Shown here piece by piece: positions 41,487 to 48,506 of a stretch of DNA of 48,506 nt. Source of the DNA: Azotobacter paspali (lineage in GTDB: Bacteria; Pseudomonadota; Gammaproteobacteria; Pseudomonadales; Pseudomonadaceae). Where the stretch lies: NCBI RefSeq assembly GCF_042434745.1, contig NZ_JBHLSS010000063.1; one strand, 5' to 3'. The position numbers and the translations under genes are program-made. Every line of letters starts with the position of its first letter. Within the stretch, counting starts at the first letter, position 1. The notes under the pieces were generated by a model that was given only the letters and a program-made list of their open reading frames with translations, did no database searches and was not told where the DNA came from.

Positions 41487-41497
41487 ATCAGGTTGTC
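41487..41497. promoter_or_regulatory. Copy of the FadR-type regulator operator motif
   Basis: ATCAGGTTGTC, followed by AGATAA. The same 11 bases occur at 42303-42313 beside the start of the FCD regulator gene. One copy lies on each side of the gene. No target gene is left beside this copy (IS3 remnant next to it). Confidence 0.4.
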
Positions 41498-41565
41498 AGA
41501 TAAATAAAACCAATAAACACTTCTCGCAAAAATTCAGTTCATCGGACTAAACGGATACGAACGAA

Positions 41566-42291
41566 TCAATCCTGCGAGCGATGATAAACGCTATTGGGCA
41601 ACACCATCCCCAAACGCCCGGCCGAAGCCTGCAAATGCCGCTCGGCACATTTCGCCGCCGTCTCCGGGTCACCCAGGGCGATCGCTGCAAACAATTCACG
41701 ATGTTCGTTGTGAGCATCCATGGAGCTGCCGCGCAAAGCAGCGGAATTCTCCCAGGTGGTGCGCCTGGCCGCGGTGAGCTGGCTGCTCAGGAAATCATGA
41801 AAAGCCAGGAAATATTCATTCCCGCAGGCCGCGGCTACGGCTCGGTGAAACTCCACGTCGGCCACCGCAAAAAGGTCGAAATCCGAAGCGTTGGCGGCCA
41901 TCACTTCGAGCGCTTTTTCCATTCTCCGCAGATCGGCCGAATTGCGTCGGCTGGCCGCGATGCTGGCGGCCTGCGCCTCGATCCACAGGCGCATTTCGAA
42001 AAGCTGCGCCAAATCGAGCGTATGGCCGTTCTTGCTGGGGAGTCGGAATACCGTGCCCGTTGGGGTCTTGGAAATATAGGAACCAAATCCTCGGCGACTG
42101 ATCAGTACCCCGTCCGCCTTGAGTTGAGAAATCGCCTCCCGGATCACCGATCGGCTGACATTCAACTGCTCGGCCAATTGATGCTCGGTGGGTAATCGCG
42201 ATTCGGCGGGCAGACGTCCAGAGGCGATTTCCTCGCGTATGGAGTTCACTACCCGCTGGACCAACGTATCGGGGCGTTCGAGTTCTAGCAT
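41566..42291 (-). CDS. GntR-family regulator (FadR/FCD subfamily)
   Basis: 241 residues. The winged HTH reads LVQRVVNSIREEIASGRLPA, ESRLPTEHQLAEQLNVSRSV then IREAISQLKADGVLISRRGF, and the FCD effector domain has the metal-binding Asp/His positions (VADVEFHRAVAAACGNEYF, MDAHNEHRELFAAI). Such regulators sense sugar acids or other carboxylates. Start ATG 42291; a TTG three codons earlier is less likely. It may have controlled a sugar-acid gene next to the kgu operon, but no target is apparent. Confidence 0.88.
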   Translation of the reverse strand: MLELERPDTLVQRVVNSIREEIASGRLPAESRLPTEHQLAEQLNVSRSVIREAISQLKADGVLISRRGFGSYISKTPTGTVFRLPSKNGHTLDLAQLFEMRLWIEAQAASIAASRRNSADLRRMEKALEVMAANASDFDLFAVADVEFHRAVAAACGNEYFLAFHDFLSSQLTAARRTTWENSAALRGSSMDAHNEHRELFAAIALGDPETAAKCAERHLQASAGRLGMVLPNSVYHRSQD

Positions 42292-42302
42292 GGAATTCAA
42301 TG

Positions 42303-42320
42303 ATCAGGTTGTCTGACATT
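42303..42320. promoter_or_regulatory. Operator candidate for the FCD regulator
   Basis: ATCAGGTTGTCTGACATT; TGTC-T-GACA at 42310-42318 is a perfect short dyad like FadR-subfamily sites. It lies just before the gene start, so autoregulation is likely. Confidence 0.5.
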
Positions 42321-42591
42321 ATTAATGCAGGTTCTTTTGACAGGAGTCAAGAAAAAATATGGATAACCCGTTCCTCGCACTGACCGCGACAGCCAGGGAA
42401 GGCGGGAAACGATGGAAATTACCCTTGCAGCCGAGGCCACGGCGATGGGCAGCACTCCCGCAGCCCGGATAACCTTCCCGGCATGGCCCGGACAATGGGC
42501 CACGTCTACACATCTAGGGCAACGAGCCAGCCACGCTCGACTTTCGGCGGCGATCCATCCTCCTTGACGGGGTCCACTTTTTGAGCTTTAC

Positions 42592-42605
42592 TGAAACCGG
42601 TTTCA
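42592..42605. promoter_or_regulatory. PtxS operator before ptxS
   Basis: TGAAACCGGTTTCA, the exact 14-bp palindrome known to be bound by PtxS, about 50 bp before the ptxS start; autorepression. Confidence 0.88.
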
Positions 42606-42653
42606 AGCAATGAACACCGACGAGTAATACCAAGAACAAGAGGTTCCAGGCTC

Positions 42654-43676
42654 GTGAATGGTCCGTCCCTGCCCACCCGCAGCCGCGTCACCATCAGTGA
42701 GGTGGCCGAAGCCGCCGGCGTCTCCAAGGCTACGGTGTCACGCTATATCGGCAGCGACCGTCAATTGCTCGCCGAGGCTACCGCCCTGCGCATCGAGCAG
42801 GCCATCGAACGGCTCGACTATCGCCCCAACCAGATGGCCCGCGGCCTGAAACGCGGCCGTACCCGGCTGATCGGCATGATCGTCGCCGATATCCTCAATC
42901 CCTATTCTGTGGCCGTGATGCGTGGCGTGGAAACCGCTTGCCGCCAGCACGGCTACACCCTGGTGGTGTGCAACACGGACCGCAGCACCGAACAGGAAAG
43001 CCAGCATCTGGCGGCCCTGCGCTCGTACAACGTCGAAGGACTGATCGTAAATACCCTCGGCCACCACGCCGGCGAGTTGCTGTCCCTGCACAGCGAACTG
43101 CCGATGGTACTGGTGGACCGCAAGGTCGAGGCGTTGCAGGCCGACCTAGTCGGCCTGGACAATCGCGACGCGGTGCGGCAGGCCCTGGATCATCTGCAGC
43201 AGCGCGGCTACCGCGACCTGCTGCTGGTCAGCGAACCCCTGGACGGCACCAGCTCGCGCCAGGAGCGCGTCGCGGCTTTCGAGGCCGGGATCGCCCGGAG
43301 TCCTTTGCTGCAGGGTCGGGTACTGCAGACCGACGGGGCCTTCTGCGAATCGCTGTGGGATTTTCTCGTCGCTTCAGGAGCGGGACCCAAGGCACTGTTC
43401 GCCGCCAACGGCATTGCTGCCTTGAGCGCCACCCGGCAACTGCGCGAATTCGGTTACCGGTTGTTCGAGGAGATTGGTCTGATCGCTCTCGACGACCTCG
43501 ACTGGTATCCCCTAGTGGGCAGCGGCATCACCGCCCTCGCCCAACCGACCGAACAGATAGGCGTGACTGCCTTCGAGTGCCTGCTCGATCGTCTGGGAGG
43601 AGCCAGAGGACCGGCCCGCCACTTCGATTTCAAAGCACAACTGATCGTCCGAGGCTCTACCCACCCACGTGGCTGA
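42654..43676 (+). CDS. ptxS: PtxS, LacI-family repressor of 2-ketogluconate genes
   Basis: 340 residues from GTG 42654. The LacI HTH reads VTISEVAEAAGVSKATVSRY, the hinge is RLDYRPNQMARGLKRGRTRL, and a full periplasmic-binding-like effector domain follows (IGMIVADILNPYSVAVMRGV ... DLDWYPLVGSGITALAQPTE). PtxS releases its TGAAACCGGTTTCA operators when it binds 2-ketogluconate. Two perfect operators flank the gene: one before it (autorepression) and one before kguE. AGAGG lies about ten bases upstream of the GTG. Confidence 0.93.
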   Translation: MNGPSLPTRSRVTISEVAEAAGVSKATVSRYIGSDRQLLAEATALRIEQAIERLDYRPNQMARGLKRGRTRLIGMIVADILNPYSVAVMRGVETACRQHGYTLVVCNTDRSTEQESQHLAALRSYNVEGLIVNTLGHHAGELLSLHSELPMVLVDRKVEALQADLVGLDNRDAVRQALDHLQQRGYRDLLLVSEPLDGTSSRQERVAAFEAGIARSPLLQGRVLQTDGAFCESLWDFLVASGAGPKALFAANGIAALSATRQLREFGYRLFEEIGLIALDDLDWYPLVGSGITALAQPTEQIGVTAFECLLDRLGGARGPARHFDFKAQLIVRGSTHPRG

Positions 43677-43717
43677 CAGCCTGCCGGCTGCCTGCCGGCA
43701 GGTTGTTTGGTCGAAAA

Positions 43718-43731
43718 TGAAACCGGTTTCA
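43718..43731. promoter_or_regulatory. PtxS operator before kguE
   Basis: Second exact TGAAACCGGTTTCA, 15-28 bp before the kguE start and overlapping its promoter, so PtxS controls kguEKTD. The hairpin CTGCCGGC..GCCTGCCGGCAG just before it may end the ptxS transcript. Confidence 0.88.
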
Positions 43732-43745
43732 GAGGAATAACTATA

Positions 43746-44528
43746 ATGCCCCTGCACCCCGTCTCCGTGAGTCTTTCCAGCTATGGTGCCAGTCTGGTGC
43801 GCGAACGCGGCCAGGCCAGTTTCCTGCCGCTGCTGGCCCAGGCCGGCGCCGCCCGCGCCGAACTGCGCGAGGAACTGTTCGACGCCCCGCCGGACCCGAA
43901 GGCCTTGTCCGCCGCCGTCCGCAGCTTGAAGCTCGACTGCCTGTATTCCGCCCCGCTCGAACTGTGGACCGAGCAAGGCCAGCTCAGCGCCGCCCTGGGT
44001 CCGACCCTGGAGCGCGCCAGCGCCTGCGGCGCACACTGGCTGAAGGTCTCGCTCGGCTATTACCGCGCCGGTTACGACCTGAACGAGCTGGCACGGCAAC
44101 TTGCGGGCCAGTCCGTGCAGTTGCTGGTGGAAAACGACCAGACCGCCCAGGGTGGCCGCATCAATGCCTTGCTGGCGTTCTTCACCGAGGCCGAAACGCG
44201 GAATCTCGATATCGGCATGACCTTCGACATCGGCAACTGGCTCTGGCAGATACAGCCGGTCGACGAGGCCGCCCAGTGCCTCGGCCGTCACGTACGCTAC
44301 GTGCACTGCAAGGCGGTCCGGCACAGCGTCGACGGCCGGCTGGTAGCCCTGCCGCCCGACGAAATCGACCTGCAGCAATGGCTGCGCCTGTTCCGCCAGT
44401 TCCCGGTGGGCGTGCCGCGCGCCATCGAATACCCCTTGCAGGGCGACGACCTGCTGGCCGTCACCCGGCAGCACATCGAAACCCTCGCCCGCCTCGGCCA
44501 GATGCAGGAGGAGCGCCAGCATGCATGA
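43746..44528 (+). CDS. kguE: KguE, sugar-isomerase/epimerase-like protein of the kgu operon
   Basis: 260 residues, a xylose-isomerase-like TIM barrel: VSVSLSSYGASLVRERGQAS, GAHWLKVSLGYYRAGYD, LLVENDQTAQGG, IGMTFDIGNWLWQIQPVDEA and RYVHCKAV give the metal-site E, D and H residues. The exact step in ketogluconate use is not known. GAGGA ten bases before ATG 43746. It overlaps kguK by 8 bp, which shows coupling. Confidence 0.88.
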   Translation: MPLHPVSVSLSSYGASLVRERGQASFLPLLAQAGAARAELREELFDAPPDPKALSAAVRSLKLDCLYSAPLELWTEQGQLSAALGPTLERASACGAHWLKVSLGYYRAGYDLNELARQLAGQSVQLLVENDQTAQGGRINALLAFFTEAETRNLDIGMTFDIGNWLWQIQPVDEAAQCLGRHVRYVHCKAVRHSVDGRLVALPPDEIDLQQWLRLFRQFPVGVPRAIEYPLQGDDLLAVTRQHIETLARLGQMQEERQHA

Positions 44529-45465
44529 AGTCGACGTGCTCTGTTTTGGCGAAACCATGGCCATGTTCGTGGCCGAGGACAGCGGCGATCTAGCCCGGGT
44601 GGAACGCTTCGGCAAGCGCATCGCCGGCGCCGACAGCAACGTGGCCATCGGCCTGTCGCGGCTGGGCTTCAAAGTCAACTGGCTGAGTAGGGTCGGCGAC
44701 GACTCGCTAGGCCGCTTCGTGCTCGACAGCCTGATCCGCGAAGGCCTCGACTGCCGTCATGTACGGATCGACCCGGCGCATCCCACCGGCTTCCAACTCA
44801 AGTCCCGGGAAACCGACGGCAGGGACCCGAAGGTCGAGTATTTCCGGCGCGGCTCGGCGGCCAGCCACCTGTCGATCGCCGACCTGGTGCCCGATCTGCT
44901 CAAGGCCCGCCACCTGCACGCTACCGGCATTCCGCCGGCGCTCTCGGAAAGCTGCCGCATGCTGTCCCGCGAACTGATGGAGTGCATGCGCAGTGCTGGA
45001 CGCAGCCTGTCCTTCGACCCCAACCTGCGACCCTCGCTGTGGCCGAGCCAGGCCCGGATGATCGCCGAGATCAACGAGTTGGCCGCCATCGCCCACTGGG
45101 TGCTGCCGGGCATCGAGGAAGGCCGCCTGCTGACCGGCTACCAGAGCCCCGCCGACATCGCCGCCTTCTATCTGGAACGCGGCGCCGAGGCGGTGGTGAT
45201 CAAGCTCGGTCCCGAAGGAGCCTACTACCGCACCGCCGACAGCGAAGGGCACATCGATGGTGTGCCGGTCGCCCAGGTGGTGGACACCGTCGGCGCCGGC
45301 GACGCTTTCGCCGTCGGCGTGATCAGCGCCCTGCTCGAAGGGCGCAGCCTTGCGCAGGCCCTCAAGCGCGGCAACGCCTTCGGCAGCCGCGCTGTGCAAT
45401 GCATCGGTGACATGGAGGGCCTACCCCGTCGCCACGAACTGTCGGAGGAAACCCTGAACTTCTGA
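44521..45465 (+). CDS. kguK: KguK, 2-ketogluconate kinase (PfkB family)
   Basis: 314 residues. Ribokinase/PfkB motifs are CFGETMAMF, the first signature GADSNVAIGLSRLGF, and near the C-terminus VVDTVGAGDAFAVGVISALL with the catalytic Asp in GAGDAF. It phosphorylates 2-ketogluconate to 2-keto-6-phosphogluconate with ATP in the cytoplasm. The start overlaps the end of kguE. Complete and of normal length. Confidence 0.92.
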   Translation: MHEVDVLCFGETMAMFVAEDSGDLARVERFGKRIAGADSNVAIGLSRLGFKVNWLSRVGDDSLGRFVLDSLIREGLDCRHVRIDPAHPTGFQLKSRETDGRDPKVEYFRRGSAASHLSIADLVPDLLKARHLHATGIPPALSESCRMLSRELMECMRSAGRSLSFDPNLRPSLWPSQARMIAEINELAAIAHWVLPGIEEGRLLTGYQSPADIAAFYLERGAEAVVIKLGPEGAYYRTADSEGHIDGVPVAQVVDTVGAGDAFAVGVISALLEGRSLAQALKRGNAFGSRAVQCIGDMEGLPRRHELSEETLNF

Positions 45466-45527
45466 CGAATAATCGCCGATCCCGACGGCACCTGCTGCCA
45501 CAAAAACAACAAGCTCAGGAGACATCC

Positions 45528-46826
45528 ATGCAAAATCCGCGTCCTGCCAGCCGCCGCTGGTGGTATCTCATTCCGATCATCTTCATCACCTACAGCCTGG
45601 CCTACGTGGACCGTGCCAACTACGGCTTCGCCGCCGCCTCCGGCATGGCCGCCGACCTGAACATCACCCCCGGCCTGTCGTCGCTGTTGGGTGCGCTGTT
45701 CTTCCTCGGCTACTTCTTCTTCCAGGTGCCCGGCGCCATCTACGCCGAACGGCGCAGCGTGAAGAAGCTGATCTTCGTCAGCCTGATCCTCTGGGGCAGT
45801 CTAGCGACTCTCAGCGGCGTCATCCCCAACGTCTACCTGCTGATCGCCATCCGCTTCCTGCTCGGCGTGGTCGAGGCCGCGGTGATGCCGGCAATGCTAA
45901 TCTATCTCTGCCACTGGTTCACCCGGGCGGAGCGCTCGCGGGCCAATACCTTCCTGATCCTCGGCAATCCGGTGACCATCCTCTGGATGTCGGTGGTGTC
46001 CGGTTACTTGATCGAACACTTCGACTGGCGCTGGATGTTCATCATTGAAGGCCTGCCGGCAGTGCTCTGGGCCTTCGTCTGGTGGCGCCTGGCGGATGAC
46101 CGGCCAGCCGATGCCAAATGGCTCGACGCCCAGGAGAAGGAGGAACTGCAGCAGGCGCTAACCGCCGAGCAGCAGGGCCTGAAGCCAGTGAAGAACTACC
46201 GCGAGGCATTCCGTTCGCCCAAGGTGATCCTGCTCTCGGTGCAGTACTTCTGCTGGAGCATCGGCGTCTACGGCTTGGTCCTCTGGCTACCGTCGATCAT
46301 CAAGGACACCGCCCAACTGGACATCGTCCAAGCCGGCTGGCTGTCGTCGCTGCCCTACCTAGCCGCGGTGATCGGCATGCTCGGTGTGTCCTGGGCCTCG
46401 GACCGCTTCCAGCAGCGCAAGCGCTTCGTCTGGCCACCGTTGCTGATCGCCTCGCTAGCCTTCTACGGCTCCTACGCCCTAGCCGGCGAGCACTTCTGGC
46501 TGTCCTACGCCTTGCTGGTGTTGGCCGGCGGCTGCATGTACGCCCCCTACGGGCCGTTCTTCGCCATCGTTCCGGAAGTGCTGCCGGCCAACGTCGCCGG
46601 CGGCGCCATGGCGCTGATCAACAGTATGGGCGCGCTCGGCTCGTTCGCCGGCTCTTGGCTGGTCGGCTACCTGAACGGCGCCACCGGCAATCCCGGTGCT
46701 TCCTTCCTGCTGATGAGCGGCGCGCTGCTGATCGCCGTACTGCTGACCCTGCTGCTCGACCCCACCAGCGGCGCCCGCCCGGCGCCGCTGTCTGGCCACC
46801 AATTTCGGCCGGCGACCAATTCCTAA
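45528..46826 (+). CDS. kguT: KguT, 2-ketogluconate transporter (MFS, ACS family)
   Basis: 432 residues with twelve membrane segments. The N-terminus WWYLIPIIFITYSLAYVDRA then NYGFAAASGMAADLNITPGL is typical of anion:cation symporters of the MFS (YLDR-like start), and loop 2-3 carries PGAIYAERRSVKKL. It imports 2-ketogluconate with protons through the inner membrane. AGGAG lies before ATG 45528, 62 bp after kguK. Confidence 0.92.
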   Translation: MQNPRPASRRWWYLIPIIFITYSLAYVDRANYGFAAASGMAADLNITPGLSSLLGALFFLGYFFFQVPGAIYAERRSVKKLIFVSLILWGSLATLSGVIPNVYLLIAIRFLLGVVEAAVMPAMLIYLCHWFTRAERSRANTFLILGNPVTILWMSVVSGYLIEHFDWRWMFIIEGLPAVLWAFVWWRLADDRPADAKWLDAQEKEELQQALTAEQQGLKPVKNYREAFRSPKVILLSVQYFCWSIGVYGLVLWLPSIIKDTAQLDIVQAGWLSSLPYLAAVIGMLGVSWASDRFQQRKRFVWPPLLIASLAFYGSYALAGEHFWLSYALLVLAGGCMYAPYGPFFAIVPEVLPANVAGGAMALINSMGALGSFAGSWLVGYLNGATGNPGASFLLMSGALLIAVLLTLLLDPTSGARPAPLSGHQFRPATNS

Positions 46827-46839
46827 GGAATCCGTGTCC

Positions 46840-47829
46840 ATGAAGAACATCGTGCTCTACAAGAAGCTGTCCACCGAGCTGATGACCCGCCTGCGCCAGC
46901 AGGCGCAGGTCACCTGCATCGACGACCTATCGGCCGACGGCCTGGCCCGCCTACGCGACGCCCTGCCCGGTGCCCACGGCCTGCTCGGCGCCAGCCTCAG
47001 GCTGGACGCCGAGCTGCTCGACCTGGCGCCGCAACTGGAAGTCGTCTCCAGCGTCTCGGTGGGGATCGACAACTACGATCAGGACTACCTGACCCGACGC
47101 GGCATCCTGCTCACCAATACCCCCGACGTGCTCACCGAGACCACCGCCGACACCGGCTTCGCGCTGATCCTGGCGACCGCCCGGCGGGTCGTCGAACTGG
47201 CCAGCTGGGTGCGCGCCGGGCAGTGGCGCAAAAGCATCGGCCCGGCGCACTTCGGCAGCGACGTGCACGGCAAGACCCTCGGCATCGTCGGTATGGGCCG
47301 TATCGGCGAGGCCCTGGCCCGCCGCGGGCACTTCGGCTTCGGCATGCCGATCCTCTACCACAGCTCGTCGCCCAAGCCGGAGGTCGAGCAACGCTACGGC
47401 GCCGGCTATCGCTCGCTGGAGGCCTTGCTGGAAGAATCCGACTTCGTCTGCCTGACGCTGCCACTGACCGCTGCTACCACAGGGCTGATCGGGACCCGAG
47501 AATTGGCGCGGATGCGCTCGGAGGCCATCCTGATCAACATCTCGCGCGGCAAGGTGGTCAACGAGACAGCACTACTGGAAGCCTTGCAGGCCGGCCGCCT
47601 GCGCGGCGCCGGGCTGGATGTGTTCGAACGCGAACCGCTACCCGCCGACTCGCCGTTCCTGCGCCTGGACAACGTGGTGGCAACCCCGCACATCGGTTCG
47701 GCCACCCACGAAACCCGTGAGGCCATGGCACGCTGCGCCGTCGACAACCTGCTGGCGGCGCTAGCCGGCCAGCGCCCGGCCAATCTAGTCAACCCAGCCG
47801 CCCTGGAGGTCGTCCGGACCACGGGCTGA
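46840..47829 (+). CDS. kguD: KguD, 2-keto-6-phosphogluconate reductase (D-2-hydroxyacid dehydrogenase)
   Basis: 329 residues. The D-isomer 2-hydroxyacid dehydrogenase features are the NAD(P) loop TLGIVGMGRIGEALARRG, the active-site Arg region INISRGKVVNETALLEAL, the Glu in LDVFEREPLP and the His in VATPHIGSATHETREAM. It reduces 2-keto-6-phosphogluconate to 6-phosphogluconate, which enters the Entner-Doudoroff route. Start is ATG 46840 (AAGGA ten bases upstream), though GTG 46834 in frame is possible. 13 bp after kguT; last kgu gene, followed by a hairpin. Confidence 0.92.
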   Translation: MKNIVLYKKLSTELMTRLRQQAQVTCIDDLSADGLARLRDALPGAHGLLGASLRLDAELLDLAPQLEVVSSVSVGIDNYDQDYLTRRGILLTNTPDVLTETTADTGFALILATARRVVELASWVRAGQWRKSIGPAHFGSDVHGKTLGIVGMGRIGEALARRGHFGFGMPILYHSSSPKPEVEQRYGAGYRSLEALLEESDFVCLTLPLTAATTGLIGTRELARMRSEAILINISRGKVVNETALLEALQAGRLRGAGLDVFEREPLPADSPFLRLDNVVATPHIGSATHETREAMARCAVDNLLAALAGQRPANLVNPAALEVVRTTG

Positions 47830-47852
47830 TCGCCTACCGACCGCAATTTTCT

Positions 47853-47898
47853 CTCCCACCCCGGACTTCCCTGCCGCGATCGCGGCCCGGGTGTGGGA
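47853..47898 (+). terminator. Strong hairpin after kguD
   Basis: CTCCCACCCCGG pairs with CCCGGGTGTGGGAG (one bulge), and the self-complementary CCGCGATCGCGG lies inside the loop. There is no T run, so it is a probable Rho-assisted terminator or 3' RNA protector of the kgu transcript. Confidence 0.5.
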
Positions 47899-47930
47899 GG
47901 GATCCGTGCCATCAAAAGACCATAACAACA

Positions 47931-48210
47931 ATGCACAACGACAAGAAACTTCAGAGACAGCGCTACCGGGATTTTCTCATCCACTTCCTGCCCCTGACGC
48001 TCCTGCTGCCCATCGCAAGCGTTCAGGCCGAATTCCTCGACGACGCCAAGGGCTCCCCCGACCCTGCGCAACTTCTACATCCACCGAAACCTCGTCGACG
48101 ACCGCGCCACCCGCAGCAAAGCCGAGGAATGGACTTGGAGCTTCATCCTCAACCTGCAGTCCGGCTATACCGAAGGCCCGGTCGGCTTCGGCATCGACAT
48201 CCTCGGCCTC
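47931..48210 (+). pseudogene. OprD-family outer-membrane porin, frameshifted and cut by an IS
   Basis: ATG 47931 begins with a signal peptide (DFLIHFLPLTLLLPIASVQA) and the mature start EFLDDAKGS. After CCCCC at 48055-48059 the frame must change by one base to continue LRNFYIHRNLVDD, RSKAEEWTWSFILNLQSGYT then EGPVGFGIDILGL, typical of OprD porins. An extra C in the run is the likely cause. At 48210 the gene ends abruptly where the IS630 element begins. OprD-type porins take up small acids; next to kgu it may have carried ketogluconate or gluconate across the outer membrane. Confidence 0.82.
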
Positions 48211-48506
48211 TAGAGCATTTTTACTTTATCCCGATTCATATCCGGCTGCCTCGAAGTAGTGCCTGCAGTCCTGCGCCGAGAACTGCGCAATCGCCTTGCC
48301 AATGCTCTGCCACAGCTCCGGCACGATCCGCGCCGCCGCCTTTCGCAGCAGCGCCTTGAGCTTGGAGAATGCCCTTTCGATCGGGTTCAGGTCGGGGCTA
48401 TAGGGAGGCAGGTAGCGCAGTGTGGCTCCTGCGCCCTCAATGGCCTGGCGTACCCCCGCCACCTTGTGGGCCGGCAGGTTGTCCATCACCACGATAGCGC
48501 CGGGCG
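48211..48506 (-). mobile_element. IS630-family insertion sequence, 3' end (runs off window)
   Basis: The junction is CTAG within CCTCTAGAGCATTTTTAC at 48207-48224, with the IS end reading GAGCATTTTTACTTTATCCC. IS630-type elements insert at TA, often within CTAG, as seen here. The transposase is on the minus strand and its stop is at 48226. Confidence 0.75.
48226..48506 (-). CDS. IS630-family transposase, C-terminal part
   Basis: The minus strand reads GAIVVMDNLPAHKVAGVRQA, IEGAGATLRYLPPYSPDLNP and IERAFSKLKALLRKAAARIV. These are the second Asp (DNLPAHK) and the final Glu (LNPIERAFSKLK) of the DDE catalytic triad of IS630/Tc1-mariner-like transposases. The N-terminal HTH and first Asp are beyond the window end. 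Confidence 0.88.
   Translation of the reverse strand, partial: PGAIVVMDNLPAHKVAGVRQAIEGAGATLRYLPPYSPDLNPIERAFSKLKALLRKAAARIVPELWQSIGKAIAQFSAQDCRHYFEAAGYESG

Overview
The window is high-GC DNA that looks like a member of the Pseudomonadaceae. The evidence is a PvdS-type iron-starvation sigma factor, a PvdE-type siderophore exporter with a PvdS promoter box, the PtxS/kgu 2-ketogluconate operon with two PtxS operators, hutH/hutF, ahpF and a tRNA-Cys/tRNA-Leu pair. There are many broken genes and IS remnants, plus a NifA-like C-terminal remnant. An Azotobacter-like or heavily IS-decayed Pseudomonas genome is possible, but I cannot fix the species.

Layout. 1-580: nested IS remnants (IS3 orfA with its inverted repeat, sitting in IS200/IS605 tnpB and tnpA pieces). 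601-1269: Fur box and pvdS-like sigma gene with an apparent N-terminal frameshift. 1283-3005: decayed acyl-CoA synthetase, DUF485 and 5' actP genes. About 3006-17229: composite accessory island that replaces the middle of actP. It holds an IclR/GlcG/MFS/monooxygenase cluster, IS3 and IS1111 debris, a tellurium-resistance-type ter cluster (terZ-like, terA, terD, terE, TerD-vWA), a second IS3 fragment in direct orientation, an MFS remnant, and a three-gene serine hydrolase/oxidoreductase/MFS operon with a divergent LysR gene. 17229-20238: the 3' end of actP, a frameshifted 3-hydroxyacyl-CoA dehydrogenase and an intact acyl-CoA dehydrogenase.

20539-26000: tRNA-Cys, a terminator, tRNA-Leu, then poorly recognised DNA with small orphan genes, a GGDEF remnant and an Xre/RES toxin-antitoxin pair. 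26000-32345: repeated leader motifs, a candidate small RNA, hutH-hutF, an alpha/beta-hydrolase pseudogene and ahpF. 32466-35013: a long imperfect palindrome, a candidate Fur box, a Tat-type aldo/keto reductase and an NTP/NDP-exchanger-like transporter. 35186-38232: gene fragments (LysR, TonB receptor, substrate-binding protein, NifA C-terminus) around an intact LysR/alpha-beta-hydrolase divergent pair. 38533-40266: pvdE and its promoter. 40601-42291: an HTH protein, IS3 remnant and FadR-type regulator. 42592-47829: ptxS-kguEKTD. 47931-48506: an OprD-type porin gene that is frameshifted and cut by an IS630-family element running off the window.

The genes that clearly work together are the kgu operon (uptake, phosphorylation and reduction of 2-ketogluconate under PtxS), hutH/hutF (histidine degradation), the ter set (stress/tellurite), the RES toxin with its antitoxin, and the iron-regulated parts (sigma factor, exporter and possibly the Fur-box-preceded reductase/transporter pair). 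All family names come from recognising motifs in the translated sequence; no database search was run.
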